Assembly (NCBI RefSeq): GCF_004335005.1
Contig: NZ_RQRT01000002.1
Coordinates: 62,001 to 126,000 of the forward strand
Direction: 5' to 3'
DNA length: 64,000 nt
Source: Paracoccus nototheniae
GTDB taxonomy: Bacteria; Pseudomonadota; Alphaproteobacteria; Rhodobacterales; Rhodobacteraceae
Numbering within the stretch: position 1 is the stretch's first letter; each line of letters opens with the position of its first letter. The position numbers and the translations under genes were made by a program. This document shows, piece after piece, positions 15,902 through 23,721 of the stretch. The notes below the pieces were generated by a model that was not told where the DNA came from, searched no databases, and saw nothing but the letters and a program-made list of their open reading frames with translations.

Positions 15902-17529
15902 CGCAGGCGATGCCGCGTTTGCAGCATCGCCTGCGTGTCCTGCCGTTCCTGGTCCTGCCGGGTCGCGTCCCAGTCCAGAAGCTGCGCGCAGAGGCCGGCG
16001 ATGGTGGTCAGATCGCGCATCGACAGCTGCCCCGTGACCGCCAGCGCGGTGCGGCGCATGACCAGATCGGGCAGGTGGACCACCTGCTCGGTCCGGATCA
16101 GATGCTCCAGTTCGGGCAGGCTGTGATCGCTGTCGGCCAGCATCCGGGGGGCAGGCCCCTCGGCCTGCAAGACCTTGGCCGCCGCCGCACCATAGCGCGC
16201 CAACAGCACCTGTGCCCGGTCTGCCGTGGCGCCGGTGCGCGATGCCTGACCCTGCGCCCATGCGGCAGGATCGGCGGGATAGTCGCGCCCGCCGCCGATC
16301 GGCAGCAGCCTTGTATCCACCCGGCGCGCACGGTCCAGCCGGGTCAGGATCATGACCGAGACCTCTTCGGCAAAGCCCCGGAATGTCGTCCATTTCCCCC
16401 CGACCAGAGAGATGATGGGCCAAAGGCGGGCGCCCTCGGGCGGGGCCACGGGTGCGGAATGGTCGCGGCTGATCAGCCCCGGATTGGCCGCATCCGAGGC
16501 GGGCAGGGGCCGGATGCCGGAATAGGCATAAACGATCTGGTCGCGGTCGAACCGCAGCCCCGGCAGCAGCCCGGCCAGCGCGCCCAGGAAATAGTCGATC
16601 TCGGTATCGTCGCAGGTCACCTGATCGGGGTCGTCCGCGCGGATATCGGTCGATCCGACCAGCGCCCGGCCCAGATAGTCAAAGACCAGACAGATGCGCC
16701 CGTCATCGGCCTCGAAATAGATCATCCGCCCGTTCAGCGCGGCCAGCAATGCGGGATGATCCATCAGGATATGCGACCCCTTGGTTCCCCCGATCAGGGC
16801 CGAGGGCGCGCCAAGCGCCGCGTTCACCCGATCGATCCACGGCCCCGCCGCATTCACCACCACGCGCGGGCGCAGGGACAGCGGGCCTGCGGGACCGTCC
16901 AGATGCACCACATCGCCATCGGTGCCGCGCAGCGCGGTGTGGTTCAGCGCGCGGGCGGCGGGTTGGGCGCGCAGCCCGTCCGCGACCAGTTCCCAGACCA
17001 GCCGCTCGGGCAGGGTGACGGTGGCGTCGTAATATTGCCCGGCGGCGCGGATGCGCGGCGTCAGGGGCGGGATCTCGCGCAGGGCGCGGGCGCGCGACCA
17101 GATCTGATGGCGCGGCATGACGCGGTGCCTGCGGCCATAGAAATCATACATCGCCAGCCCGGCCTTCATCAGCACCGCGCCCCGGCTGCGCGGCGCGGTG
17201 GTCGATCCCATCAGCGTGCGCAGGGCCGCGCCAATGCCCTGAAACCACGAAAACATCGGGATGACGGTCGGCAGGGGCCGCACCAGATGCGGAGCGTTCT
17301 TCAGCAGAAGATTGCGTTCCAGCGTCGATTGGGCGACCAGACGCAGCTCTCCGGTTTCCAGATATTTGATGCCACCATGGATCAGCCGGGATGGCGCAGC
17401 CGAGGTGCCGCCGCCGTAATCGCCCTTGTCGGCGATGACGCAGGTCAGCCCCTGTTCGCAAAGATCGCGAAACAGCCCCGCCCCGTTGATGCCCGCGCCA
17501 AGGATCAGAACGTCGATATCATCGGTCAT
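15877..17529 (-). CDS. GlpD-family FAD-dependent polyol-phosphate dehydrogenase (second copy)
   Basis: The 550-residue protein has the glycerol-3-phosphate dehydrogenase/EryB layout: an FAD Rossmann motif L-I-L-G-A-G-I-N-G-A-G-L-F-R-D at residues 7-21, S-R-L-I-H-G-G-I-K-Y-L near 46-56, a D-A-O core with G-T-K-G-S-H-I, and the C-terminal DAO_C domain. Such proteins pass electrons to quinone at the membrane. The ATG overlaps the upstream kinase stop (ATGA), so translation is coupled. Its position in a sugar-transporter operon with an FGGY kinase suggests it oxidises that kinase's product, perhaps a polyol phosphate other than erythritol 4-phosphate. A simple GlpD role cannot be excluded. Confidence 0.8.
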   Translation of the reverse strand: MTDDIDVLILGAGINGAGLFRDLCEQGLTCVIADKGDYGGGTSAAPSRLIHGGIKYLETGELRLVAQSTLERNLLLKNAPHLVRPLPTVIPMFSWFQGIGAALRTLMGSTTAPRSRGAVLMKAGLAMYDFYGRRHRVMPRHQIWSRARALREIPPLTPRIRAAGQYYDATVTLPERLVWELVADGLRAQPAARALNHTALRGTDGDVVHLDGPAGPLSLRPRVVVNAAGPWIDRVNAALGAPSALIGGTKGSHILMDHPALLAALNGRMIYFEADDGRICLVFDYLGRALVGSTDIRADDPDQVTCDDTEIDYFLGALAGLLPGLRFDRDQIVYAYSGIRPLPASDAANPGLISRDHSAPVAPPEGARLWPIISLVGGKWTTFRGFAEEVSVMILTRLDRARRVDTRLLPIGGGRDYPADPAAWAQGQASRTGATADRAQVLLARYGAAAAKVLQAEGPAPRMLADSDHSLPELEHLIRTEQVVHLPDLVMRRTALAVTGQLSMRDLTTIAGLCAQLLDWDATRQDQERQDTQAMLQTRHRLRLDQAASA

Positions 17530-19034
17530 GGCCGCTCCTGCAAGGCGTCGATCCGGGGCCAGAGCGGCGCCATCGCCGCGCTCAGATCGGTGTAGACCCC
17601 AAAGCGCGTGGCCAATGCGGCGCTGCGGTCCGGGTCGGGATACCATGTCCGGGTCGCGGACGGCTCCGGGCCCTGCGTGGGCGCGGCAAAGATCCCCACC
17701 CCGGCGCCTGCGCACAGCGCCGCCCCCCAAGCCGCAGCCTCGTCCATGGCCGAGGTGGTGACCGGCATGTCCAGCACATCCGCGAACAGCTGCGCCACAA
17801 TCGGCGCGCGCGACAGCCCGCCGGTCAGCCGGGCCCGGGTCGGGGCAAAGCCGTCGCGCAGCGCATCGACATGCTGGCGGTGGTTGAAGGCGATCCCCTC
17901 GATCACCGCGCGCAGCAGGGTGCCGCGATCCTGCCAGCCGCGCAGCCCGAAAAAGGCCGCGCTGGCCTGCGGTCCTTGCGGGGCGCCGAACAGATAGGGA
18001 TGAAAGATCGCGGTCGAGGGGCGAGCCATCGCCGCCTCGATCTCGGGGATGATGCGGGCGGCGAAGGCACCGCCGCCTGCCTCGGCTGCGGCGCGGTCGG
18101 TGGCGCAGAGCGTGTCGAGGAACCAGTCGTAATTCGTTGCCGATGCAGGCGAAATCGACATGGCGTTCCATTCGCCAAGGCGAATGCCGTTGCGGCAGAA
18201 CCAGCGCGGATCGCTGCGCGGGCTGCGCGTCACCGTCTCGTTGATCGAATAGGTGCCGGCGACGATGGCGACCGTGCCCGCGTCGTATCCCCCCGATCCA
18301 AGCGCCGATGCGGTCACGTCATGCAGCCCGGCCACGACAGGGGTGCCGAGCGCCAGCCCGGTCAGCGCGGCAGCGGCATCGGTGACATGGCCCACCACCT
18401 GATCGGGCAGGGCGATGTCGGGCAAGGGCAGCCCCGCCAGCCCAAAGATCGCCGGGATATCGGGCGCATGGCCTTGGGTTGCGACATCGGTAAAGGCGGT
18501 GCTGGCCTCGGTCAGGTCGGTGCCGATCCGGCCGGTCAGGCAAAAGGTCAGCCAATCCTTGCAGGCCAGCACATGGCCGATGGCCGCGAAACGGGCGGGA
18601 TCATGGTCGCGCAGCCAGCCAAGGATCGCCGAGGGGGCCGAGGCATGGGGCATCTGCCCGGTCCGTGCCAGTGCCCGGCCTGCCGTGCCATCCGTTTGCC
18701 AACGATCGGCAAGCGCGCCTGCGCGGCTGTCCAGCGACAGGATGCCGGGGCCAAGCGGCGCGCCGCTGCGGTCAAGCAGATACAGACCATCGCCATGCGC
18801 GGTCGCGGCGACGGCGGCTATGTCCGATGCGTGGCGGTTGCAGGCGGCCAGCGCCTCGGCAATGGCGGCGGCGGTCTGGCGCCACAGATCGGCCATGTCG
18901 CGTTCGACATGGCGCGGATGCGGCATGGATTGCGCCACGCGGCGGCGCGCCGTGGCCAGCACCCGACCGCTCTGATCAAAGATCACCGCCTTGGTGACGG
19001 TCAGCCCGTTATCGATGCCAAGGATCAGCGCCAT
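17526..19034 (-). CDS. FGGY-family carbohydrate kinase (second polyol kinase)
   Basis: The 502-residue protein is a two-domain FGGY kinase: I-L-G-I-D-N-G-L-T-V-T-K-A at residues 4-16, D-S-R-A-G near 101-105, G-L-H-D-V-T-A near 235-241 and the ATP-domain G-G-L-S-R-A-P near 407-413. It is closer in style to LyxK/xylulose-type and erythritol-type kinases than to GlpK. It sits between the ABC solute-binding gene and the GlpD-like gene, and is coupled to the latter by an ATGA overlap. The context suggests phosphorylation of a polyol or ketose brought in by the transporter. Substrate unknown. It is clearly different in sequence from eryA at 23722. Confidence 0.82.
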   Translation of the reverse strand: MALILGIDNGLTVTKAVIFDQSGRVLATARRRVAQSMPHPRHVERDMADLWRQTAAAIAEALAACNRHASDIAAVAATAHGDGLYLLDRSGAPLGPGILSLDSRAGALADRWQTDGTAGRALARTGQMPHASAPSAILGWLRDHDPARFAAIGHVLACKDWLTFCLTGRIGTDLTEASTAFTDVATQGHAPDIPAIFGLAGLPLPDIALPDQVVGHVTDAAAALTGLALGTPVVAGLHDVTASALGSGGYDAGTVAIVAGTYSINETVTRSPRSDPRWFCRNGIRLGEWNAMSISPASATNYDWFLDTLCATDRAAAEAGGGAFAARIIPEIEAAMARPSTAIFHPYLFGAPQGPQASAAFFGLRGWQDRGTLLRAVIEGIAFNHRQHVDALRDGFAPTRARLTGGLSRAPIVAQLFADVLDMPVTTSAMDEAAAWGAALCAGAGVGIFAAPTQGPEPSATRTWYPDPDRSAALATRFGVYTDLSAAMAPLWPRIDALQERP

Positions 19035-19118
19035 GATCGTGGCCGGGCGTCGGCGCAGAGTGCGCCTTGAGGGCGGTGGGAAAAGGTCATGTCACCCATG
19101 CGGATCACCCGAAGGATC

Positions 19119-19140
19119 GGGGGGCGGTCGCCCGCCCCCC
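19119..19140 (-). terminator. Intercistronic hairpin after the solute-binding gene
   Basis: GGGGGGCGG and CCGCCCCCC form a perfect 9-bp stem with a 4-base loop, 10 bases beyond the solute-binding-protein stop. Such stem-loops often protect the upstream mRNA and reduce read-through, giving more binding protein than the downstream kinase and dehydrogenase. Confidence 0.65.
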
Positions 19141-19149
19141 GGCCTGTCG

Positions 19150-20100
19150 TCACTGGTCCAGAACGAAGGGCGCGCTATACGCGTCGACGTTCTCGGGGGT
19201 GATCAGCAGGCAATCGAACAGCTGCTTTTCGGCATCCGCCCCGGTCTCTCCGGTCTTGATGAAAGTGTCGGCCTGACGCACGGCCTCTTCGGCAAAGATC
19301 GCCACGGGCTGCAGGACGGTATAGGCCATCTCTCCGGCTTTGACCGCTTCGACGGCATCGGGGCTGCCGTCGAAGCCGCCGACGATCACGCCGTCCAGCT
19401 GTCCCGATTCCTTCAGCGCGGCGATGGCGCCCAGGGCCATCTCGTCATTGCCGGAGATCACGCCGGTCACATCGGGGTTCGCCTGCAGCAGCGATTGCAT
19501 GCGCTGATAGCCCTGCGTGCGGTCCCAGTTCGCAACCTCCTGCCCGACTTTTTCGAATTCGGGATACTGGCTCAGCACCGTCTCGTAGCCGTTCGAGCGG
19601 GTCTGGGCGTTGTTGTCCGAGGGCGCGCCGAACAGTTCGACGAACTGGCCACCCTCTTCGCCCATCGCCTCGACCCAGGCCTGTGCGCCAAGGGCCGCGC
19701 CTTGGGCGTTGTTCGACACCAGCTGGGCCTTGGCCAGACCTTCCTGATTGATCTCGGCATTCACCAGAAAGACCGGGATGCCCGCATCGACGGCCTTCTG
19801 CACGGCGCCGACCGAGCCGTCGGCATTGGCCGGATCCAGAATGATTGCGACCGACTGGTTGGTGATCGCGGTGTCGATCAGGGTGCTTTCGGTGTTGGTG
19901 TCCCCGCGATGGGCGGCGACATTGGCGGTATAGCCCAGTTCCTCGGCGGTGGCCTTGGCGACCTCGCCTTCGGTGAACCAATAGGGGTTGGCCGGATCGT
20001 TCACGATCACGGTGATCAGCCCCTCGGCCCAGGCCGATCCGGCCATCAGCGGCACGGTGGCCACAGCGGCCATCAGCATCCGGCGCGTCATCTTCATCAT
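19150..20100 (-). CDS. eryG: Sugar/polyol ABC transporter, solute-binding protein (EryG-like)
   Basis: The 316-residue protein has a signal peptide (MMKMTRRMLMAAVATVP... ending near A-W-A-E) and the periplasmic-binding-protein type 1 fold of ribose/galactose binders: N-D-P-A-N-P-Y-W near residues 34-41, A-I-I-L-D-P-A-N-A near 84-92, G-N-D-E-M-A-L-G and G-F-D-G-S-P-D-A. It delivers a polyol or sugar to the membrane permease encoded next to it. By gene order opposite eryABCD it corresponds to the rhizobial erythritol-binding protein EryG. The ligand itself is inferred from context and could be wider than erythritol. Confidence 0.8.
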   Translation of the reverse strand: MMKMTRRMLMAAVATVPLMAGSAWAEGLITVIVNDPANPYWFTEGEVAKATAEELGYTANVAAHRGDTNTESTLIDTAITNQSVAIILDPANADGSVGAVQKAVDAGIPVFLVNAEINQEGLAKAQLVSNNAQGAALGAQAWVEAMGEEGGQFVELFGAPSDNNAQTRSNGYETVLSQYPEFEKVGQEVANWDRTQGYQRMQSLLQANPDVTGVISGNDEMALGAIAALKESGQLDGVIVGGFDGSPDAVEAVKAGEMAYTVLQPVAIFAEEAVRQADTFIKTGETGADAEKQLFDCLLITPENVDAYSAPFVLDQ

Positions 20101-20172
20101 GGTTCTCTCTCCCTTGTCGTGTGGTGGTCCTGCCCGGCCCTGTCTGCGGGTCCGGGAAAGGTCGGTCCGGGG

Positions 20173-21213
20173 TCAGCCCTTGCGCGGGCCGCCGCCGTAT
20201 TGAAGCGAGTTCATCAGCACGGCCAGCACGATCACCGCGCCAGTGAACACCGTCTGCCAGTAGGAGCTGATCCCGATGATCACCAGACCCGCCGACAGAA
20301 AGCCGATCACAAAGGCGCCCAGCATCGTGCCGCGCACATTGCCGCGCCCGCCGGTCAGGGCGGCGCCGCCGATGACGACGGCGGCGATCGCCGTCAGCTC
20401 GTAGGTCGTGCCCGCCGTGGGGCCTGCCGAGGTCAGCTGCGATGCAAGGACCAGCCCGGCGACAGCCGCCAGTGCGCCCGACACCGCATAGACGGTGATC
20501 TTGACGCGCCGCACCGGCACGCCCGACAGTTCCGCCGCGCGTTCGTTCCCCCCCGATGCGTAAAGCCAGCGCCCGAAGGCCGACCGCGCCAGCATCAGCC
20601 CGGCGGCCAGCGCCACGACGGCCAGCACGATCACGCTGATCGGCACCCCGCCGATCCGGTAAAAACCCAGCCAGTTGAAGCCGGTATTGCCCAAAGCCTC
20701 GGATCCGCGCAGGTTGTTGTAGGTCAACCCGTTGGTCATCAGCAACGCGACACCGCGCGCCACATACATGACCCCAAGGGTCGCCACGAAAGGCGGCACC
20801 TTGAAGATCGCGACCAGCACGCCGTTGACCGCGCCCACGGCGGCGCCGACGCACAGCGTCAGGACCACGACCGCCCAGACCGGCGGGTACAGGATGACGC
20901 CAAGCGCGTCGATCTCGACCCCCTGCATCAGCGCGCCCGCAACGACGCCCGACAGCGCCAGAATGGAACCCACGGACAGATCGATCCCGCCGTTCAGGAT
21001 AACCAGCAGCATGCCGACGGACAGGATGCCATAGATGGCCACCTGCGAGGACATGATCAGCAGGTTGCCGACGGTGAAATAATTCGGCGACAGGACCGAA
21101 AACACCGCGATGATCGCGATCAGCGCGAAGAAGGCCCGGCCTTCCAGCAGCAGGCGGCCGATGTTCAGGGACCGGCCCTTGGCGGGGGATGGGGTTGTGG
21201 TGGTGGCGGACAT
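20173..21213 (-). CDS. eryF: Sugar/polyol ABC transporter permease (EryF-like)
   Basis: The 346-residue membrane protein belongs to the RbsC/AraH family: about ten hydrophobic segments, the motif N-G-G-I-D-L-S-V-G-S near residues 97-106 and the A-L-T-G-G-R-G-N-V loop near 288-296. It forms the channel through which the bound polyol enters. The start at 21213 has a GAGGGAGAGA ribosome binding site. It lies between the ATPase and solute-binding genes in one leftward operon. The substrate, probably erythritol, is inferred from the neighbouring ery genes. Confidence 0.85.
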   Translation of the reverse strand: MSATTTTPSPAKGRSLNIGRLLLEGRAFFALIAIIAVFSVLSPNYFTVGNLLIMSSQVAIYGILSVGMLLVILNGGIDLSVGSILALSGVVAGALMQGVEIDALGVILYPPVWAVVVLTLCVGAAVGAVNGVLVAIFKVPPFVATLGVMYVARGVALLMTNGLTYNNLRGSEALGNTGFNWLGFYRIGGVPISVIVLAVVALAAGLMLARSAFGRWLYASGGNERAAELSGVPVRRVKITVYAVSGALAAVAGLVLASQLTSAGPTAGTTYELTAIAAVVIGGAALTGGRGNVRGTMLGAFVIGFLSAGLVIIGISSYWQTVFTGAVIVLAVLMNSLQYGGGPRKG

Positions 21214-21233
21214 GGGTCTCTCCCTCTCGCGCG

Positions 21234-22757
21234 TCATGCGGCCACGGACTCGCCCGAGGCGGCCATGATCTTTTCCTTGGACACGCTGCTGTCGAATTCG
21301 GCCGAGATGCGGCCCTTGTGCATGACGATGATGCGATGCGCGATGGACAGGCATTCGCTGACTTCCGAGGTGGAATAGACCACGGCCAGCCCCGATTTCG
21401 CCCCCTCCGCCAGCAGGCGGAACACCTCGGCCTTGGCGCCTATGTCGATGCCGCGCGAAGGTTCGTCCAGCAGGATCACCCGGGGCTGGGTCGCCAGCAT
21501 CTTGCCGATGACCACCTTTTGCTGATTGCCCCCCGACAGCGACCCGATGGCGGCATGCCCGCCCGAGGTCTTGACGGTCACCTGACGGATGCTGTCATCG
21601 ACCAGCACGCGTTCGTCGCGACGGCTGGTGAACAGCCCACGCGTAAAGCGGCTGATCGAGGCCAGCGACAGGTTCTGCCCCACGCTCATCGTCTGGACCA
21701 GACCGTCGCGCTGGCGATCTTCGGGGACCAGCGCCAGCCCGCGCGCGATCCGTTCGGCAATGCTGAGATGGCTGATCTCCAGCCCGTCCAGCACGACCTG
21801 ACCGGCGGTGGCGCGCAGTCTGCCCGCGACGGTTTCTAACAGTTCGGTGCGGCCCGCGCCCATCAGGCCATAGATGCAGACGATCTCGCCCGCGCGCACG
21901 TCCAGATCCAGACCGCGCACCAGATCATGACCGGTGGCGTCGGGCACGGACAGGCCGCGGATCGACAGGGCGACCTCGCCCCGGTCGGTGACGGGGGGCG
22001 ATCCCAGATCGTAATTCTCGCCCACCATGTTGCGCACGATCCATTCCAGATCGATCTGGGCGCGGGGGGCATAGGCGGTCATCACCCCGTCGCGCAGCAC
22101 CACCGCATGGTCGGTGATGGTCAGCGCCTCTTCCAGGTGATGCGAGATATAGACGATGCTGACGCCCTTGGCGGTCAAATCGCGGATGACCTTGAACAGC
22201 ACCTCGACCTCGCTGGCCGACAGGGCGCTGGTCGGTTCGTCCATGATCAGGATGCGGCTGTCGACCGATAAGGCGCGGGCGATTTCCACGATCTGCTGCT
22301 GGCCAAGGCGCAGGTTCTCGACCGGGGTCAGGGGGTGGATATCCTCTTCCAGTTCGGTCAGCAGGGCGCGGACCTGCCGTTCCTCTTCGGCGAAATCGAC
22401 GCCGGTGGGGCCGGTGATCTCTCGTCCCATGAAGATGTTGTCGCGCACCGACAGATTCGGCGCCAGCGACAGTTCCTGATGGATGATCGAGATGCCCCGG
22501 TCGCGCGCCTCATTGGCATTGGCAAAGCTGACCGGCTGGCCGTCCAGCACGATCTCGCCCGAGGTCGGCTGGATGACGCCCGACAGGATCTTCATCAGCG
22601 TCGATTTTCCGGCGCCGTTCTCTCCGAACAGGGTGGTGACCTGACCGCGATGGATGTCGAAATTGACGCCCTTCAGCGCATGGACCTGACCATAGGATTT
22701 GGCGACGTTGCGGGCGGCCAGAACCGTTTCGGGGGCCGTTGCTGCGGGCGCGGTCAT
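21234..22757 (-). CDS. eryE: Sugar/polyol ABC transporter ATPase, two nucleotide-binding domains (EryE-like)
   Basis: The 507-residue protein has two ABC domains, as in RbsA/MglA. Domain 1 has Walker A G-E-N-G-A-G-K-S-T (about 45-53), signature L-R-L-G-Q-Q-Q and Walker B I-L-I-M-D-E-P-T. Domain 2 has a degenerate Walker A (G-L-M-G-A-G-R-T), signature L-S-G-G-N-Q-Q-K and V-I-L-L-D-E-P. The weak second ATP site is normal for this family. The first signature L-R-L-G-Q differs from the usual L-S-x-G-Q. Its ATG overlaps the stop of the DUF2291 gene (ATGA), so the two are coupled. It powers import with EryF/EryG-like partners. Confidence 0.88.
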   Translation of the reverse strand: MTAPAATAPETVLAARNVAKSYGQVHALKGVNFDIHRGQVTTLFGENGAGKSTLMKILSGVIQPTSGEIVLDGQPVSFANANEARDRGISIIHQELSLAPNLSVRDNIFMGREITGPTGVDFAEEERQVRALLTELEEDIHPLTPVENLRLGQQQIVEIARALSVDSRILIMDEPTSALSASEVEVLFKVIRDLTAKGVSIVYISHHLEEALTITDHAVVLRDGVMTAYAPRAQIDLEWIVRNMVGENYDLGSPPVTDRGEVALSIRGLSVPDATGHDLVRGLDLDVRAGEIVCIYGLMGAGRTELLETVAGRLRATAGQVVLDGLEISHLSIAERIARGLALVPEDRQRDGLVQTMSVGQNLSLASISRFTRGLFTSRRDERVLVDDSIRQVTVKTSGGHAAIGSLSGGNQQKVVIGKMLATQPRVILLDEPSRGIDIGAKAEVFRLLAEGAKSGLAVVYSTSEVSECLSIAHRIIVMHKGRISAEFDSSVSKEKIMAASGESVAA

Positions 22758-23410
22758 TCGGCCTCCAGCGCGACGGGGGTGATCAGCCAGTTCGACGGAT
22801 TGATCAGCCGGAAGGCCCCGGTGACGGTGATCTGCCGGCCCGCCAGCGCGGTGGTGTCGATGGGCGCCAGAACTTCGGCCAGCATGGCGCGGTTGATGCC
22901 AGAACCGGCATCCTGATATTCGATCTGGTTGCGGAAGGCGCCAAAGGCGATGTCGCCCGGCGCGTCGCGCAGTTCGGTCCCGTTGATCGCCGGGCCGGTC
23001 TGGACGCGGATGCGCAGATCCTCGGGCAGACCCTCGACGGTGACGGGATAGACGCCGGCGCGCGGCTCTCCGGCGGTGCCGGTCAGGGTGACCATCAGGA
23101 TCGCGCCGGTCGATGCCGGGGTGCCGTATTCGGTCACCGCAGCCTCCTGATCCGCCGCGATGGCTGCGGCCAGATCGGTGGCGGGAACGGCACGTTCGAT
23201 CACCGTGTCACGGATGCGGGGGAATTCGTCCGTGCCATAGGCGTCGGCGGAAAAGGCCTGCTGGCGGGTGTCGGTTTCCGATCCGACCTGAACGATCGTG
23301 GTGTCCAGCGCGATGGCGGCCAGAACCGCGACGCCCAAAGCCACCGTCAGGATCAGCCCCCGGCGAGAGGGGGCGGGCGCCTTGGGTGCGGTCTGCAGGC
23401 TGTCGGTCAT
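22754..23410 (-). CDS. DUF2291-family periplasmic lipoprotein-like protein
   Basis: The 218-residue protein has one N-terminal membrane anchor (L-I-L-T-V-A-L-G-V-A-V-L-A-A near residues 19-32) followed by a soluble domain with G-D-I-A-F-G-A-F-R-N-Q-I-E-Y and W-L-I-T-P-V. This matches DUF2291, a family of unknown function that recurs as the first gene of sugar/polyol ABC transporter operons, including rhizobial erythritol loci. It is probably exported and membrane-anchored, and may assist the transporter. The start at 23410 (AAGG upstream) excludes a spurious N-terminal extension. It is the first gene of the leftward operon. Confidence 0.72.
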   Translation of the reverse strand: MTDSLQTAPKAPAPSRRGLILTVALGVAVLAAIALDTTIVQVGSETDTRQQAFSADAYGTDEFPRIRDTVIERAVPATDLAAAIAADQEAAVTEYGTPASTGAILMVTLTGTAGEPRAGVYPVTVEGLPEDLRIRVQTGPAINGTELRDAPGDIAFGAFRNQIEYQDAGSGINRAMLAEVLAPIDTTALAGRQITVTGAFRLINPSNWLITPVALEAE

Positions 23411-23721
23411 GGGGACACCTTTGCGTGGGACATGGGTCTGCGGATTGAACGGGGGATGCCCTGCGCAAGGGCGATGCCTTGCGGGCACGGTTCTGTGGCG
23501 TTGATTATCCTCATCCCTTCCGGCCTCCCCTCCGGTCGATTCGCACTGCGGATTCTGCCAGTTGCGGCGAATCCGCGCATCCTGAAATGCTGCGCTCACC
23601 GGTACCGTAACTGAAATAAATTGCCATGTCCGTAAAAAAATACGTTTCCCGAAGACTGATCGTGATATAGACCGGGATCAGGGACAGGGGGTGGCCAAGG
23701 CCGCACCCGATGGGAGGGGGC
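23411..23721. promoter_or_regulatory. Divergent control region of the erythritol locus
   Basis: This 311-base spacer separates the leftward transporter operon from eryA and must hold both promoters. It contains nested inverted repeats: GATTCGC/GCGAATC (23538-23544, 23567-23573), GCGGATT/AATCCGC (23548-23554, 23570-23576) and CTGATC/GATCAG (23656-23661, 23676-23681). There is also the palindrome CGGTACCG (23600-23607), a CTGAAAT repeat 29 bases apart (23582, 23611) and an AT-rich run near 23610-23645. EryD binding here is inferred from what is known of ery loci. Confidence 0.55.

Noticed and set aside
15910..17595. 561-codon + strand frame opposite the second GlpD-like gene
   Set aside because: Antisense to a well-supported flavoprotein with intact FAD motifs; no domain of its own.
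15877..19034. Reading the second kinase/dehydrogenase as glycerol kinase and glycerol 3-phosphate dehydrogenase
   Set aside because: The kinase lacks the GlpK look and lies in a sugar-type ABC operon beside ery genes. The idea is not excluded for the dehydrogenase, so no gene symbol is given.
18991..21378. 795-codon open frame on the + strand opposite the polyol transporter genes
   Set aside because: It runs antisense to clear solute-binding and permease genes, is rich in Gly, His, Arg and Asp, and has no recognisable domain. High GC content makes long antisense frames common.
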